From Paracoccaceae bacterium (GTDB lineage Bacteria; Pseudomonadota; Alphaproteobacteria; Rhodobacterales; Rhodobacteraceae): a stretch of 64,000 nucleotides of DNA. How positions within the stretch are numbered: position 1 is the first letter of the stretch; each line of letters begins with the position of its first letter. The stretch is from the NCBI GenBank assembly GCA_020628545.1, contig JAHDEX010000014.1, positions 1 through 64,000 on the forward strand, given 5' to 3'. The position numbers were made by a program, and so were the translations under genes. Shown here one piece after another: positions 18,009 through 27,231 of this stretch. The notes beneath the pieces are model-generated. The model searched no databases. It saw only the letters and a list, made by a program, of their open reading frames with translations, and was not told where the DNA came from.

Positions 18009-18683
18009 ATGGAAGCAGCATCCGACTTTACCATGTGGGCACTTTTTGCCCGCGCGACGATTATTGTGAAACTTGTGATGATCGCATTGATCCTCGCATC
18101 CGTGTGGTGCTGGGCGGTGATCATCGACAAATTGATCCAGTATCGCAAAGCCCGGCGGGAGGCAGAGATCTTTGATCGGGCCTTTTGGTCGGGGGAGCCG
18201 TTGGACGGGCTCTACGATGAGATTGGCGCGAACCCAACGGGGCAAAGTCAGAAGATTTTCGCGGCAGGCATGACTGAATGGCGTAGGTCGCACAAGCAGG
18301 ATGGCAACCTGATCGCGGGGGCGCAAGCCCGGATCGACCGGTCGATGGACGTGGCGATTGCGAAGGAAAGTGCCAAGCTGCAGAAGGGTTTGCCGGTTCT
18401 GGCAACGACTGGCTCAACCGCACCGTTTGTCGGGCTATTCGGGACGGTTTGGGGCATCATGAACGCGTTTATCGAAATTGCCGAGGCGCAGAACACAAAC
18501 CTCGCCGTTGTGGCCCCCGGTATTGCGGAGGCGCTCTTGGCGACCGGGCTAGGCCTGCTCGCCGCTATCCCGGCAGTGATCTACTACAACAAGTTGAGCG
18601 CCGACGCGGATCAGATCACCTCTGGCTATGAGGCCTTCGCGGACGAGTTTGCCACCATCCTTAGCCGTCAGTTGGACAGCTGA
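18009..18683 (+). CDS. tolQ: Tol-Pal proton-channel subunit TolQ
   Basis: TolQ forms with TolR the proton-driven inner-membrane motor that energises TolA. The 224-residue protein has three transmembrane helices: the first at about residues 13-37, and the last two in the MotA/TolQ/ExbB domain (LPVLATTGSTAPFVGLFGTVWGIMNAF and APGIAEALLATGLGLLAAIPAVIYYN). ATG at 18009 gives the normal N-terminus; the frame is open upstream through non-family codons overlapping ybgC. tolR follows within 1 base. Confidence 0.94.
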   Translation: MEAASDFTMWALFARATIIVKLVMIALILASVWCWAVIIDKLIQYRKARREAEIFDRAFWSGEPLDGLYDEIGANPTGQSQKIFAAGMTEWRRSHKQDGNLIAGAQARIDRSMDVAIAKESAKLQKGLPVLATTGSTAPFVGLFGTVWGIMNAFIEIAEAQNTNLAVVAPGIAEALLATGLGLLAAIPAVIYYNKLSADADQITSGYEAFADEFATILSRQLDS

Positions 18684-18684
18684 C

Positions 18685-19158
18685 ATGGGGGCCGGTGTCA
18701 TGAAATCAGGCGACGATGGAGGGGGAACCCGCCGCCGTCGCCGCCGCGCGCGGCGCACGCAGCCAATGTCAGAAATCAACGTCACGCCATTTGTGGACGT
18801 GATGCTTGTACTGCTGATCATCTTCATGGTTGCCGCGCCCTTGCTGACGGTCGGCATTCCAGTGGAACTGCCGGAGACGAACGCAAATGCCTTGCCAACG
18901 GATGAGGAAGAGCCGCTCACAGTGACGATTACTGCTGACGGTCGCACGCTGATTCAGAACACCGAAACACCGCGCAATGAATTGGTGGTAAAACTGACTG
19001 CGATTGCGGCCGAACGGGAGTCAGATCGGATCTTCCTGCGGGCAGATGGCGCGAACTCCTGGAACGCAGTCGCTGCGATCATGGGTGATCTGAACGCCGG
19101 TGGGTTTAATAACATCGGCCTCGTCACCGACATCGCCCAAGAGGCGGAAGGACAGTAG
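18685..19158 (+). CDS. tolR: Tol-Pal motor subunit TolR
   Basis: TolR is an ExbD/TolR-family protein with one N-terminal transmembrane helix. The channel Asp is in the conserved MSEINVTPFVDVMLVLLIIFMV, and the periplasmic domain follows, ending in NIGLVTDIAQEAE. A strongly basic run (RRRRRRARR, about residues 13-21) precedes the helix, consistent with the cytoplasmic side. ATG at 18685 directly follows the tolQ stop; ATG at 18700 is the alternative. Confidence 0.94.
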   Translation: MGAGVMKSGDDGGGTRRRRRRARRTQPMSEINVTPFVDVMLVLLIIFMVAAPLLTVGIPVELPETNANALPTDEEEPLTVTITADGRTLIQNTETPRNELVVKLTAIAAERESDRIFLRADGANSWNAVAAIMGDLNAGGFNNIGLVTDIAQEAEGQ

Positions 19159-19163
19159 CCGCG

Positions 19164-20288
19164 ATGGCGACGCCCGGCACCTATGTTTCTGGCGCGGCCC
19201 ATGTGGGGCTGATCGGCTGGCTGCTGCTTGGCTGGGGCTTCGATGCGGAACCGCTGCCCTTTGAGGTGTCTGAAGTCTCCGTTGTGACGGGCGAAGAATA
19301 TGCCCGCCTCGTCGCTGCGACCACGCCGCAACCTGAAACTGCGGAGCCTGAGGCGCCAACGGTTCCCGAGATAGAAGAGCCGCCCGCACCTGAAGCGCCA
19401 GAACCGGAAGAAACGCCAGTGCCGACGCAACCAGAGCCGGTTGCGCCGCCTGAGGAAGACACGCCGTTGCCTGAAGTTCAGCAGTCCGCGCAACCGCCTG
19501 CAACGTCAGACGCTTTGCCAGACTTGCCGCCAGTACCTGAAACGCCACCACAAGGCGCGCCTGACCTGCCGCCATCGGAAACCCCGCAAGAGCGTCAGGC
19601 AGATCGTGTGGCCCCAACGCCTGTCGCACCACCGCCGGATGACGTGGCGATCGCGGATATCGACACGCAAAGCGCCGCGCCGGAACCATCGGAAGATGCT
19701 GATGTGGTGGAAGAACAAGTCGAGGAAACTGCACAGGAAGAGACGGCAACTGCTATTGTGCCAGAGGATTTGACACCGTCTGGCGCGGTCGAAACGTCCA
19801 TTCGGCCCAGCGCACGGCCCAATCGCCCGGCGCCTGCACCGGAACCGGAGGCCGAACCCGAAGAGACGCAAACGGCGGTCGCTGAGCCTGAGGCCGAGGA
19901 AGCCGTCGACGATGCAGTCGCCGCCGCGTTGGAAAGTGCGACCGCGGCACCGGACATACCGCAAGGGCCGCCGATGACCGGGTCCGAGCGCGAGGGTTTC
20001 CGCGTCGCCGTCAATCGGTGTTGGAACGTTGATCCTGGTTCCGTCGCGGCGCGGGTCACCGTCGAGGTCGGCTTTAGCCTTGATCAAACTGGCCGGGTTC
20101 AAGGCGACGTGAAACAGCTTTCAGCGACCGGCGGCGACGCAAACGCTGTCAGTATCGCGTTCCAAGCGGCCCGCCGCGCGATCCTGCGGTGCCAGAATCC
20201 AAACGGCTATCAACTGCCTGCCGAAAAGTACGGTCAGTGGAAAGATGTCGTAATCACCTTCGACCCATCAGGCATGCGTCTGCGGTAA
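19164..20288 (+). CDS. tolA: TolA-like cell-envelope protein
   Basis: TolA spans the periplasm and links the TolQR motor to Pal and TolB. The 374-residue protein has an N-terminal transmembrane anchor (AAHVGLIGWLLLGWGF, about residues 10-25), a long low-complexity Pro/Glu/Ala-rich periplasmic region (about 50-275) and a C-terminal TolA/TonB-like domain (SEREGFRVAVNRCWNVDPGS ... VVITFDPSGMRLR). The repeat region is Pro/Glu-rich rather than the Ala/Lys helix of E. coli TolA, as is common in Rhodobacteraceae. Position in the operon fixes the identity. Confidence 0.88.
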   Translation: MATPGTYVSGAAHVGLIGWLLLGWGFDAEPLPFEVSEVSVVTGEEYARLVAATTPQPETAEPEAPTVPEIEEPPAPEAPEPEETPVPTQPEPVAPPEEDTPLPEVQQSAQPPATSDALPDLPPVPETPPQGAPDLPPSETPQERQADRVAPTPVAPPPDDVAIADIDTQSAAPEPSEDADVVEEQVEETAQEETATAIVPEDLTPSGAVETSIRPSARPNRPAPAPEPEAEPEETQTAVAEPEAEEAVDDAVAAALESATAAPDIPQGPPMTGSEREGFRVAVNRCWNVDPGSVAARVTVEVGFSLDQTGRVQGDVKQLSATGGDANAVSIAFQAARRAILRCQNPNGYQLPAEKYGQWKDVVITFDPSGMRLR

Positions 20289-20384
20289 GGTGGCAAGAAC
20301 ACGCGCAAACGTAGGGGAACCACTTCCCTGCGGATGCGTAATGCGTAACAGGTGCTATCGCGCACCGATGAAGGAACGGGACGG

Positions 20385-21710
20385 ATGAAACGACTTTGGA
20401 CCCTTATCTTGGCTGCCGTCATGGCGGGTGGTTTATTAGCGCCTGTACAGGCACAGGATGGGCCATTGCGGCTGACAATCACAGACGGCGTGATCGAACC
20501 TCTGCCATTTGCCGTTCCCACTTTTGAGGCGGAAACACCTCAGGCAGCACAAGTTGCTGCAGATATTTCTCGTCTCGTCGCGCAAGACCTGTCGGGCACG
20601 GGGCTTTTCCGCGAAATCTCACCGGATGCGTTTATTTCACAGGTCGCTTCCTTTGCGCAGCCGGTGGCCTATGCCGATTGGCGGGCCATCAATGCCCAAG
20701 CGCTGATCACAGGTGCCGTTGCGGTGAATGGCGACAATCTGACAGTAAAGTTCCGCTTGTACGACGTGTTTTCCGGCACCGAACTTGGCGGTGGTTTGCA
20801 GTTCGCGGGCACGGTCCCCGGATGGCGGCGGATGGCCCACAAAGTGGCAGATGCGGCCTATTCCCGGATCACGGGCGAGGGCGGCTACTTCGACAGCCGA
20901 GTGGTCTTCGTCTCTGAGAGCGGACCGAAGGACAATCGCGCGAAGCGACTGGCGATTATGGATTACGACGGCGCGAACGTGCAGTTTCTGACCGACAGCA
21001 GCGCGATTGTACTGGCGCCTCGGTTCAGTCCGGCTGGTGACCGTGTGCTTTATACCTCCTACGAGTCAGGCTTCCCTCGTATCAACGTCATCGACGTGGC
21101 GAGCGTCGGTCGTCGCCAGCTGAGCACTGCCGAGGGTGAAATGGCGTTCTCGCCCCGCTTCTCACGCGATGGGCGTGAGGTGGTTTATAGCCTCGCGAAC
21201 GGTGGCAACACGGACCTCTACCGCACCGACCTGACAACTGGTGCGCACACGCGGCTCACAACGACACCGTCGATCGAAACCGCGCCGTCGTTTAGCCCGG
21301 ATGGCAGCCAGATCGTCTTTGAAAGCGACCGTTCCGGAACACCTCAGATTTACATCATGGGTGCAAACGGCGGCGAAGCGCGGCGCGTATCCTTTGGTGA
21401 GGGTCGCTATGGCACGCCCGTCTGGTCGCCGCGCGGTGACCTGATCGCCTTTACGAAGCAAAACGCGGGGCGCTTCCACATCGGTGTCATGCGGACCGAC
21501 GGATCGGAAGAGCGGCTGTTGACGGCATCACCGCTCGACGAAGGCCCGACATGGTCGCCCAACGGTCGCGTCATCATGTTCACGCGCGAGACGCTTGGGG
21601 CCTCGGGTACGTCGTCGTTGTATTCGGTAGACGTGTCTGGTCGGAACCTGAAAGCGGTGCCTGTGAACGGCGGCGCATCTGACCCGGCGTGGGGGCCGTT
21701 GCAACCTTAA
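20385..21710 (+). CDS. tolB: Tol-Pal translocation protein TolB
   Basis: TolB is a periplasmic protein that binds Pal and TolA. The 441-residue precursor has a Sec signal peptide ([24 protein letters not shown]), an N-terminal anticodon-binding-like domain and a six-bladed beta-propeller with repeated WD40-like motifs such as [30 protein letters not shown] and [16 protein letters not shown] at 20385 has AAGGAACGGG upstream; extension to 20352 does not add signal-peptide sequence. The 96-base gap after tolA contains a small imperfect hairpin. Confidence 0.95.
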   Translation: MKRLWTLILAAVMAGGLLAPVQAQDGPLRLTITDGVIEPLPFAVPTFEAETPQAAQVAADISRLVAQDLSGTGLFREISPDAFISQVASFAQPVAYADWRAINAQALITGAVAVNGDNLTVKFRLYDVFSGTELGGGLQFAGTVPGWRRMAHKVADAAYSRITGEGGYFDSRVVFVSESGPKDNRAKRLAIMDYDGANVQFLTDSSAIVLAPRFSPAGDRVLYTSYESGFPRINVIDVASVGRRQLSTAEGEMAFSPRFSRDGREVVYSLANGGNTDLYRTDLTTGAHTRLTTTPSIETAPSFSPDGSQIVFESDRSGTPQIYIMGANGGEARRVSFGEGRYGTPVWSPRGDLIAFTKQNAGRFHIGVMRTDGSEERLLTASPLDEGPTWSPNGRVIMFTRETLGASGTSSLYSVDVSGRNLKAVPVNGGASDPAWGPLQP

Positions 21711-21729
21711 ACAAAGCGTGATTCACACC

Positions 21730-21756
21730 GGCGCAAAGCCGTGATAAGGTTGCGCC
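21730..21756. repeat. Inverted repeat in the tolB-pal gap
   Basis: GGCGCAA and TTGCGCC are separated by 13 bases, forming a 7-base-pair stem upstream of the pal ribosome-binding region. No T-run follows, so an mRNA-processing or stability hairpin is more likely than a terminator; it may help raise pal expression. Confidence 0.35.
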
Positions 21757-21784
21757 AACAAACAAAGAAGAACGGATCGGGCAC

Positions 21785-22306
21785 ATGGTGGGATTAAGAA
21801 CAATTGCGGTTTTGGGACTGGCGCTGACGACAGCGGCCTGTACGAACCCGGATCGATTTGGCGGCGGTGGTGATGCTGGTGCCGGGGTGGGGTCAGGCAG
21901 CGCGACCGCAGGGGCGGTCTCGCCCGCGCAGGACCCAAACAGCCCCGTTTTCTTCAGCCAGACTATTGGTGACCGTGTGCTGTTTGCGGTGGATCAGTCC
22001 ACAATCACACCTGCAGGCCAGCAAACGCTGATCGGTCAGGCTGGCTGGCTCAACCGCAACCCTGACTTCCAAGCGATCATCGAAGGTCACGCAGATGAGC
22101 AGGGCACGCGCGAATACAACATTGCGCTAGGCAATCGCCGCGCCAATGCAGTGCGCGAATTCCTGGTCAGCCAAGGTGTCGCGGCGAACCGGCTGCGCGT
22201 CATCTCTTACGGGAAAGAACGCCCGATTGAGGTGTGTGCCTCAGAAGCGTGCTATTCGCAGAACCGTCGGGCGGTGACGGTCATCGCCGCAGGCGGCCTG
22301 AGCTAA
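21785..22306 (+). CDS. pal: Peptidoglycan-associated lipoprotein Pal
   Basis: Pal is an outer-membrane lipoprotein that binds peptidoglycan through its OmpA-like domain. The 173-residue precursor has a lipoprotein signal peptide ending LTTAAC, with lipidated Cys near residue 19. A Gly/Ser-rich linker is followed by the OmpA-type domain with IIEGHADEQGTREYNIALGNRRANAV, containing the diaminopimelate-binding Asp/Arg positions. It lies between tolB and cpoB in the usual order. Confidence 0.95.
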   Translation: MVGLRTIAVLGLALTTAACTNPDRFGGGGDAGAGVGSGSATAGAVSPAQDPNSPVFFSQTIGDRVLFAVDQSTITPAGQQTLIGQAGWLNRNPDFQAIIEGHADEQGTREYNIALGNRRANAVREFLVSQGVAANRLRVISYGKERPIEVCASEACYSQNRRAVTVIAAGGLS

Positions 22307-22316
22307 AGGTACGAAT

Positions 22317-23135
22317 ATGCTGCGATACTTGTCACTCGCGCTTGGCCTTACGCTGGCCCCGGTTCCGGGGTTTGCACAGGATGAAACGCTGGCGGATATC
22401 CGGCAGCAGTTGTCGATCTTGTATGTGGATATCACCCGCCTGAAGCGAGAGTTGTCTACGACAGGGGCCGCCAACACCGGTGTCGCAGGGAACACGCCTC
22501 TTGATCGTCTCAATGCCATTGAGGTGGAACTGCAGCGTCTCACATCGAAAACCGAAGAGCTGGAGTTTCGCGTCAATCGCATCACCGTTGATGGCACCAA
22601 TCGCATCGGTGATCTTGAGTTCCGCCTTTGCGAGTTGGAGCCTGCGTGTGACATTGGCCAGCTTGGCGACACGCCATCACTGGGCGGCGTTGACAATGGC
22701 GCTGATGTGCCGTCGGCAGCACCGGCCCCAGCCACCGGGGGTCCTGCCTTGGCCGTGGGCGAGCAAAACGACTTCACGCGGGCGCAGGAGGCGCTCGCAG
22801 CAGGTGACTTTCGCAGCGCCGCTGACCTCCTTGCGACCTTTGCCACGTCCTACCCCGGATCGCCGCTAAGCGCGCAGGCGGAGATCGCGCGTGGCAAGGC
22901 ACTCGAAGGGTTGGGCGACAACGTGCAGGCCGCGCGTGCTTTTCTCGAAGCCTTTGCTGGCAATCCCCAAGGCGCGGAAGCACCTGAAGCGTTGTTTTTG
23001 CTCGGGCGGTCACTCGGCGCCGTGGGTCAGACCGAAGACGCATGTGTGACACTGTCCGAAGTTGGCGTGCGCTTTCCCGGCAATCCAAACGTCGCACTGG
23101 CAGAAGCAGCGCGGGCCGAACTGGGCTGTCAATGA
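22317..23135 (+). CDS. cpoB: Tol-Pal coordinator CpoB (YbgF)
   Basis: CpoB is a periplasmic protein that couples the Tol machine to septal peptidoglycan synthesis. The 272-residue precursor has a signal peptide (to about residue 20, ending FAQ), an N-terminal coiled coil for trimerisation (TLADIRQQLSILYVDITRLKREL and a second segment around residues 62-90) and C-terminal tetratricopeptide repeats (ALAAGDFRSAADLLATFATSYPGSPL, ALEGLGDNVQAARAFLEAF). The stop overlaps the tilS start as ATGA. Confidence 0.9.
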   Translation: MLRYLSLALGLTLAPVPGFAQDETLADIRQQLSILYVDITRLKRELSTTGAANTGVAGNTPLDRLNAIEVELQRLTSKTEELEFRVNRITVDGTNRIGDLEFRLCELEPACDIGQLGDTPSLGGVDNGADVPSAAPAPATGGPALAVGEQNDFTRAQEALAAGDFRSAADLLATFATSYPGSPLSAQAEIARGKALEGLGDNVQAARAFLEAFAGNPQGAEAPEALFLLGRSLGAVGQTEDACVTLSEVGVRFPGNPNVALAEAARAELGCQ

Positions 23136-24370
23136 CGCCGTCAGAGGCGTTTGCTGAAAACCTTCCCCATGTCGATCCAAACGCGACATACGGTGTTGCC
23201 GTCTCAGGCGGCAGCGACAGCACAGCATTGTTGCTTCTCGCAATAGAGTGGGCCGACCGGGTTGGCGTGAAGATCGCTGCGGCAACGGTTGATCACGGGC
23301 TACGCCCTGAGGCAGCAGATGAAGCGGCAGAGGTCGGGGCGCTTTGCCAATCAAAGGGCATCCCACATGAAACGCTGAAATGGGATGGCCATTCCGACAG
23401 CGGCAATCTGCAGTCCAACGCACGCAGTGGTCGCTATGCGTTGCTGCGGCAATGGGCAGTGTTAAACGGCATTCCGTTCGTGCTGTTGGGGCACACGCAA
23501 GATGATCAAGCTGAGACACTCTTGATGAACTTGGCGCGCGGTTCTGGCGTTGACGGTCTGGCAAGCATCCCGAATGTCGTTCCAGGTGACGTAACGTTCC
23601 TTCGCCCGCTTTTGCGGGTGAGGCGCGAGGTCTTGCGCGATTTTTTGCAAAAGCAGGGCGTTGCATGGGTCGACGACCCGTCGAACGATGACCCGCGCTT
23701 TGACAGGGTGAAAGCGCGACAAATGATGGCGCACCTGTCCGAATTAGGGCTGACAGCTGAGCGGCTGGCGCAGACGGCGGCACACATGCGCCTAGCGCGT
23801 CTAAGCCTGACAGCGCATGCGGTCAATTTCGCGAATGATCATGTGCAGGCGGATGGCCCGGATCTTTTGCTGAGAGAAGACGCCTTAATGATCGGCCGCA
23901 GCGATACGGAGGGGCGGGTACTCTCTGCGGCAATTCAGTGGATCGGTGGGCAGGTTTATCGTCCGCGATACAAGGCGTTAGTTGATACTGCCTCCGGCGT
24001 GTTGATTGGTGAGACCCGAACTTTAAGCGGGGTTGTCCTCCAGCCCGAGGGTCAGCATGTGCGCCTGAGGCGTGAGGTTGCGCAGACGAATGCAATGCAC
24101 TTGAACGACGCGCAAGCCGACATCATCTGGGACAACAGATGGGTCATCTCGGGCACTATTGCGCAAACCGAGTTGCATGTGGCAGCCCTTGGCGAAGCAA
24201 TTAGCCAGATCGATGGCTGGCGCGAGATCGGCTTGCCGCGCCTGTCTCTCATGGCCACGCCAGCAATTTTTCAGGGCGAGACGCTCATTTCAGCCCCCGT
24301 CGCAGGGCTACAAAATGGCTGGAAGGCACAGATCGTCGCAGATTTCCCATCGTTCCTTGCCAGTCATTGA
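23132..24370 (+). CDS. tilS: tRNA(Ile)-lysidine synthetase
   Basis: TilS converts the wobble cytidine of the CAU-anticodon tRNA-Ile into lysidine so that it reads AUA. The ATP-binding PP-loop is VSGGSDSTALLLL near residues 21-33, followed by VDHGLRPEAADEA and LGHTQDDQAETLLMNLARGSG. The C-terminal part is divergent, as usual. ATG at 23132 overlaps the cpoB stop; the frame extends to 23042 inside cpoB without family sequence. The 412-residue length is normal. The next gene is ftsH, a common tilS-ftsH pairing. Confidence 0.93.
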   Translation: MTPSEAFAENLPHVDPNATYGVAVSGGSDSTALLLLAIEWADRVGVKIAAATVDHGLRPEAADEAAEVGALCQSKGIPHETLKWDGHSDSGNLQSNARSGRYALLRQWAVLNGIPFVLLGHTQDDQAETLLMNLARGSGVDGLASIPNVVPGDVTFLRPLLRVRREVLRDFLQKQGVAWVDDPSNDDPRFDRVKARQMMAHLSELGLTAERLAQTAAHMRLARLSLTAHAVNFANDHVQADGPDLLLREDALMIGRSDTEGRVLSAAIQWIGGQVYRPRYKALVDTASGVLIGETRTLSGVVLQPEGQHVRLRREVAQTNAMHLNDAQADIIWDNRWVISGTIAQTELHVAALGEAISQIDGWREIGLPRLSLMATPAIFQGETLISAPVAGLQNGWKAQIVADFPSFLASH

Positions 24371-24408
24371 AGTTCGCGCGTGAACCTCTATTTTAGGCTT
24401 GTCGCATA

Positions 24409-24434
24409 GGCCCGACTCTGCATGGGCCCTTTTT
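24409..24434 (+). terminator. Weak hairpin with T-run between tilS and ftsH
   Basis: GGCCC (24409-24413) and GGGCC (24424-24428) enclose a 10-base loop and are followed by CTTTTT. The stem is only 5 base pairs, and the ftsH ribosome-binding site follows immediately, so it could be a partial terminator or attenuator. Confidence 0.35.
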
Positions 24435-24456
24435 GCTTTTCTGAAGGAGTGTCGCC

Positions 24457-26376
24457 TTGGGCAACGCACGTAATCTTGTCTTCTGGGTCGTCTTGTTCTT
24501 GCTGGTGATGGCGCTCTTCAGCCTGTTCTCCGGCGGCCAAAACGCGTCGATGTCGAACACCAAAAGCTATTCGGAGTTCGTGGCGTCGGTTGAAGGCGGA
24601 TCGGTGTCTCAGGTGACACTGGATGGCGAGCAAATCCGGTATCGCGGAACCAACGGCCAAGACTACGTGACAATTATGCCGGGTGACGCCCGTGTCACGG
24701 ACCTGTTGATTGCAAACGACATTCCTGTATCTGCCCGCGCGCAGGAACAATCCGGCCTGCAAAGTTTTCTGATCGGTCTCTTGCCATTTGTGCTGCTGAT
24801 CGGTGTCTGGATCTATTTCATGAACCGCATGCAAGGTGGCGGCAAAGGCGGCGCGATGGGCTTTGGTAAATCCAAAGCGAAGCTGTTGACTGAAAAGCAT
24901 GGGCGCGTGACCTTTGACGATGTCGCTGGCATCGATGAGGCGAAAGAGGAACTCGAGGAAATCGTCGAATTCCTGCGCAACCCTCAAAAGTTTAGCCGCT
25001 TGGGCGGCAAGATCCCAAAAGGCGCGCTGCTTGTTGGTCCTCCGGGGACTGGTAAGACATTGCTTGCGCGGGCAATTGCTGGCGAGGCAGGCGTACCCTT
25101 CTTCACCATCTCGGGCTCTGACTTTGTTGAAATGTTCGTCGGTGTGGGTGCGTCCCGCGTCCGCGACATGTTCGAGCAGGGCAAAAAGAACGCCCCATGT
25201 ATCGTGTTCATCGACGAGATTGACGCTGTTGGTCGGTCCCGTGGTGCGGGCTACGGCGGCGGCAACGACGAACGTGAACAGACGTTGAACCAGTTGCTGG
25301 TTGAGATGGATGGTTTTGAGGCCAATGAAGGCATCATCATCGTGGCCGCGACTAACCGTCCTGATGTCCTTGATCCTGCGCTGCTGCGTCCGGGCCGTTT
25401 TGACCGTCAGGTACAGGTGCCGAACCCAGATATCAAAGGCCGTGAGAAGATCCTTGGCGTGCATGCACGCAAGATCCCACTTGGCCCAGACGTAGACCTG
25501 CGCATCATTGCACGTGGTACTCCGGGCTTCTCTGGTGCTGACCTTGCAAACCTTGTGAACGAATCCGCCCTGATGGCTGCCCGTGTTGGCCGCCGGTTTG
25601 TGACCATGATCGACTTTGAATCCGCTAAGGACAAAGTGATGATGGGCGCAGAACGTCGTTCAATGGTGATGACCGAGGATGAAAAGAAACTGACGGCGTA
25701 CCACGAAGCGGGCCACGCGATTGTCGGTCTGAACGTACCGCAGCACGATCCGATCCACAAAGCGACAATCATCCCACGCGGTCGGGCGCTAGGTCTCGTG
25801 TTATCTTTGCCTGAGCGGGATCAGCTGTCGGTCAGCTACACCAAATACACGTCCAAGATCGCGATGGCGATGGGTGGCAAGGTGGCTGAAGAGCTGATCT
25901 TCGGACCTGAAAACGTGACATCCGGTGCGACTTCCGACATCCAGCAGGTGTCGAAAATCGCGCGGGCGATGGTCACGCAGTTCGGCTTCTCTGACAAGAT
26001 CGGGCACATCGATTACGCGAACGAACAGCAAAGCTATTTGGGCAACTATGGCGGCGGGACCAACCACTCTGCCGAGACCCAGAAGTTGATCGACGAAGAA
26101 GTGCGCCGTTTTATCGACGAAGGTTACGAGACGGCGAAGCGTATCCTGACCGAAAAGGCTGATGATCTTGAGCGCTTGGCGCAGGGTCTGCTGGAATATG
26201 AGACCCTGACCGGATCGGAGATCACCAAAGTGATCGCGGGTGAACCGTTGAACCGTGACGAAGACGCGGATGATACACCGCCGAGCGGCGGCAGCTCCGT
26301 GACGTCGATCCCGAAGACGAAGCCGAAAAAGCCGAAATCAGGCGACGGCGGGATGGAACCGGAACCATCAATGTAA
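24457..26376 (+). CDS. ftsH: ATP-dependent zinc metalloprotease FtsH
   Basis: FtsH is a membrane-anchored hexameric AAA+ protease that degrades misfolded membrane proteins and regulators. The 639-residue protein has two N-terminal transmembrane helices (about 6-22 and 102-120) around a periplasmic segment. Walker A is [13 protein letters not shown], Walker B is [12 protein letters not shown], the SRH is [20 protein letters not shown], and the zinc site is HEAGHA. The start is TTG at 24457, supported by AAGGAG about 10 bases upstream; no nearby ATG fits the conserved N-terminus ([13 protein letters not shown]). A good terminator follows. Confidence 0.97.
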   Translation: MGNARNLVFWVVLFLLVMALFSLFSGGQNASMSNTKSYSEFVASVEGGSVSQVTLDGEQIRYRGTNGQDYVTIMPGDARVTDLLIANDIPVSARAQEQSGLQSFLIGLLPFVLLIGVWIYFMNRMQGGGKGGAMGFGKSKAKLLTEKHGRVTFDDVAGIDEAKEELEEIVEFLRNPQKFSRLGGKIPKGALLVGPPGTGKTLLARAIAGEAGVPFFTISGSDFVEMFVGVGASRVRDMFEQGKKNAPCIVFIDEIDAVGRSRGAGYGGGNDEREQTLNQLLVEMDGFEANEGIIIVAATNRPDVLDPALLRPGRFDRQVQVPNPDIKGREKILGVHARKIPLGPDVDLRIIARGTPGFSGADLANLVNESALMAARVGRRFVTMIDFESAKDKVMMGAERRSMVMTEDEKKLTAYHEAGHAIVGLNVPQHDPIHKATIIPRGRALGLVLSLPERDQLSVSYTKYTSKIAMAMGGKVAEELIFGPENVTSGATSDIQQVSKIARAMVTQFGFSDKIGHIDYANEQQSYLGNYGGGTNHSAETQKLIDEEVRRFIDEGYETAKRILTEKADDLERLAQGLLEYETLTGSEITKVIAGEPLNRDEDADDTPPSGGSSVTSIPKTKPKKPKSGDGGMEPEPSM

Positions 26377-26386
26377 ACATCAGAAT

Positions 26387-26410
26387 AACCCCGCCATCGC
26401 GCGGGGTTTT
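26387..26410 (+). terminator. Rho-independent terminator after ftsH
   Basis: AACCCCGC and GCGGGGTT form an 8-base-pair stem with a 6-base loop, followed by TTCTTTT. It lies 10 bases after the ftsH stop and separates it from the MOSC gene. Confidence 0.85.
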
Positions 26411-26487
26411 CTTTTGGCGCGATCACATTCACGGCGGTCTTGTCTTTGCCCGTATAAGCGGTGTTGATACGCGCAAAGGAGTTACTG

Positions 26488-27090
26488 ATGCCTGCACTTG
26501 TCCCCACATCTTATACCTGCAAGATCACCTACCTGGGGCGCGTGCCGCATCGTGACGCGCCTGAACTGGCCACTGAGCCGTTGGAAGAGATGCGGCTTTC
26601 CTTTGCGGGGTTGGAAGGTGAGGTCCATGCCGGGTTGACCCGGCCGTCCTGCGTACGGGTCCGATCCCAGTATCCTGAAGGGACGGAGATCAAGAATGTG
26701 CGTCAGCTGAGCATTGTAAGCGTTGAGGAACTCGACGCTATTGCCGCCCAGATCGGCCTCGATACATTGGATCCCGGATGGCTCGGCGCGTCGGTCGCAG
26801 TTAGCGGGATTCCCGACTTCACCCATGTGCCACCATCCTCCCGACTGCAATCGCAAGACGGCGTGACCCTGACGGTTGATATGCAAAACCAGCCTTGCCA
26901 CTTTCCAGGCAAAACGATTGAACGCGATCGACCGGGCCACGGCAAAGGGTTCAAGTCGGCTGCCGAAGGCCGTCGTGGCATCACCGCATGGGTCGAACGT
27001 GAGGGCACCTTGCGGCTTGGCGACACGTTGACGCTGCATGTCCCCGATCAGCGTGCCTGGATGGCGCAGCCTGATCTTTTCGACAACTAA
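26488..27090 (+). CDS. MOSC-domain protein
   Basis: MOSC domains occur at the C-terminus of molybdenum-cofactor sulfurases and in stand-alone proteins handling activated sulfur. This 200-residue protein shows the family features: the HAGLTRPSCVRVRSQYPEG region, VRQLSIVSVEELDAIA, LGASVAVSGIPDFTHVPPSSRL and NQPCHFPGKTI, where the Cys is the conserved sulfur-carrying position. ATG at 26488 has an AAAGGAG site 5-10 bases upstream. The sulfur partner and physiological substrate are unknown. It stands between the ftsH terminator and fhs. Confidence 0.85.
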   Translation: MPALVPTSYTCKITYLGRVPHRDAPELATEPLEEMRLSFAGLEGEVHAGLTRPSCVRVRSQYPEGTEIKNVRQLSIVSVEELDAIAAQIGLDTLDPGWLGASVAVSGIPDFTHVPPSSRLQSQDGVTLTVDMQNQPCHFPGKTIERDRPGHGKGFKSAAEGRRGITAWVEREGTLRLGDTLTLHVPDQRAWMAQPDLFDN

Positions 27091-27231
27091 GATTTCTGAT
27101 CAGAAACGCGCTTCGTCAAAATCGCCGATTTCAAGGGCGGAAGTGTCGCAATCTCTGTGCATTCCACGGGATGCCAGAGCTAGAAGCGGACATGAAGATC
27201 GGGCGTCGCCCGCATGCAGGGGAGTCATCGC

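Noticed and set aside
19320-19950. Repetitive Pro/Glu-coding stretch as a DNA tandem repeat
   Set aside because: The repetition is at the amino-acid level in the periplasmic linker of TolA; no regular DNA period is visible.
24388-25464. Long minus-strand open frame (358 codons) opposite ftsH
   Set aside because: It lies antisense to the highly conserved AAA+ region of ftsH, has no family character and reflects the GC-rich third codon positions of the true gene.
27091-27231. Possible folate riboswitch before fhs
   Set aside because: The gap holds only a short CGGGCG-T-CGCCCG palindrome; I could not find the paired helices or conserved loops of a THF riboswitch.
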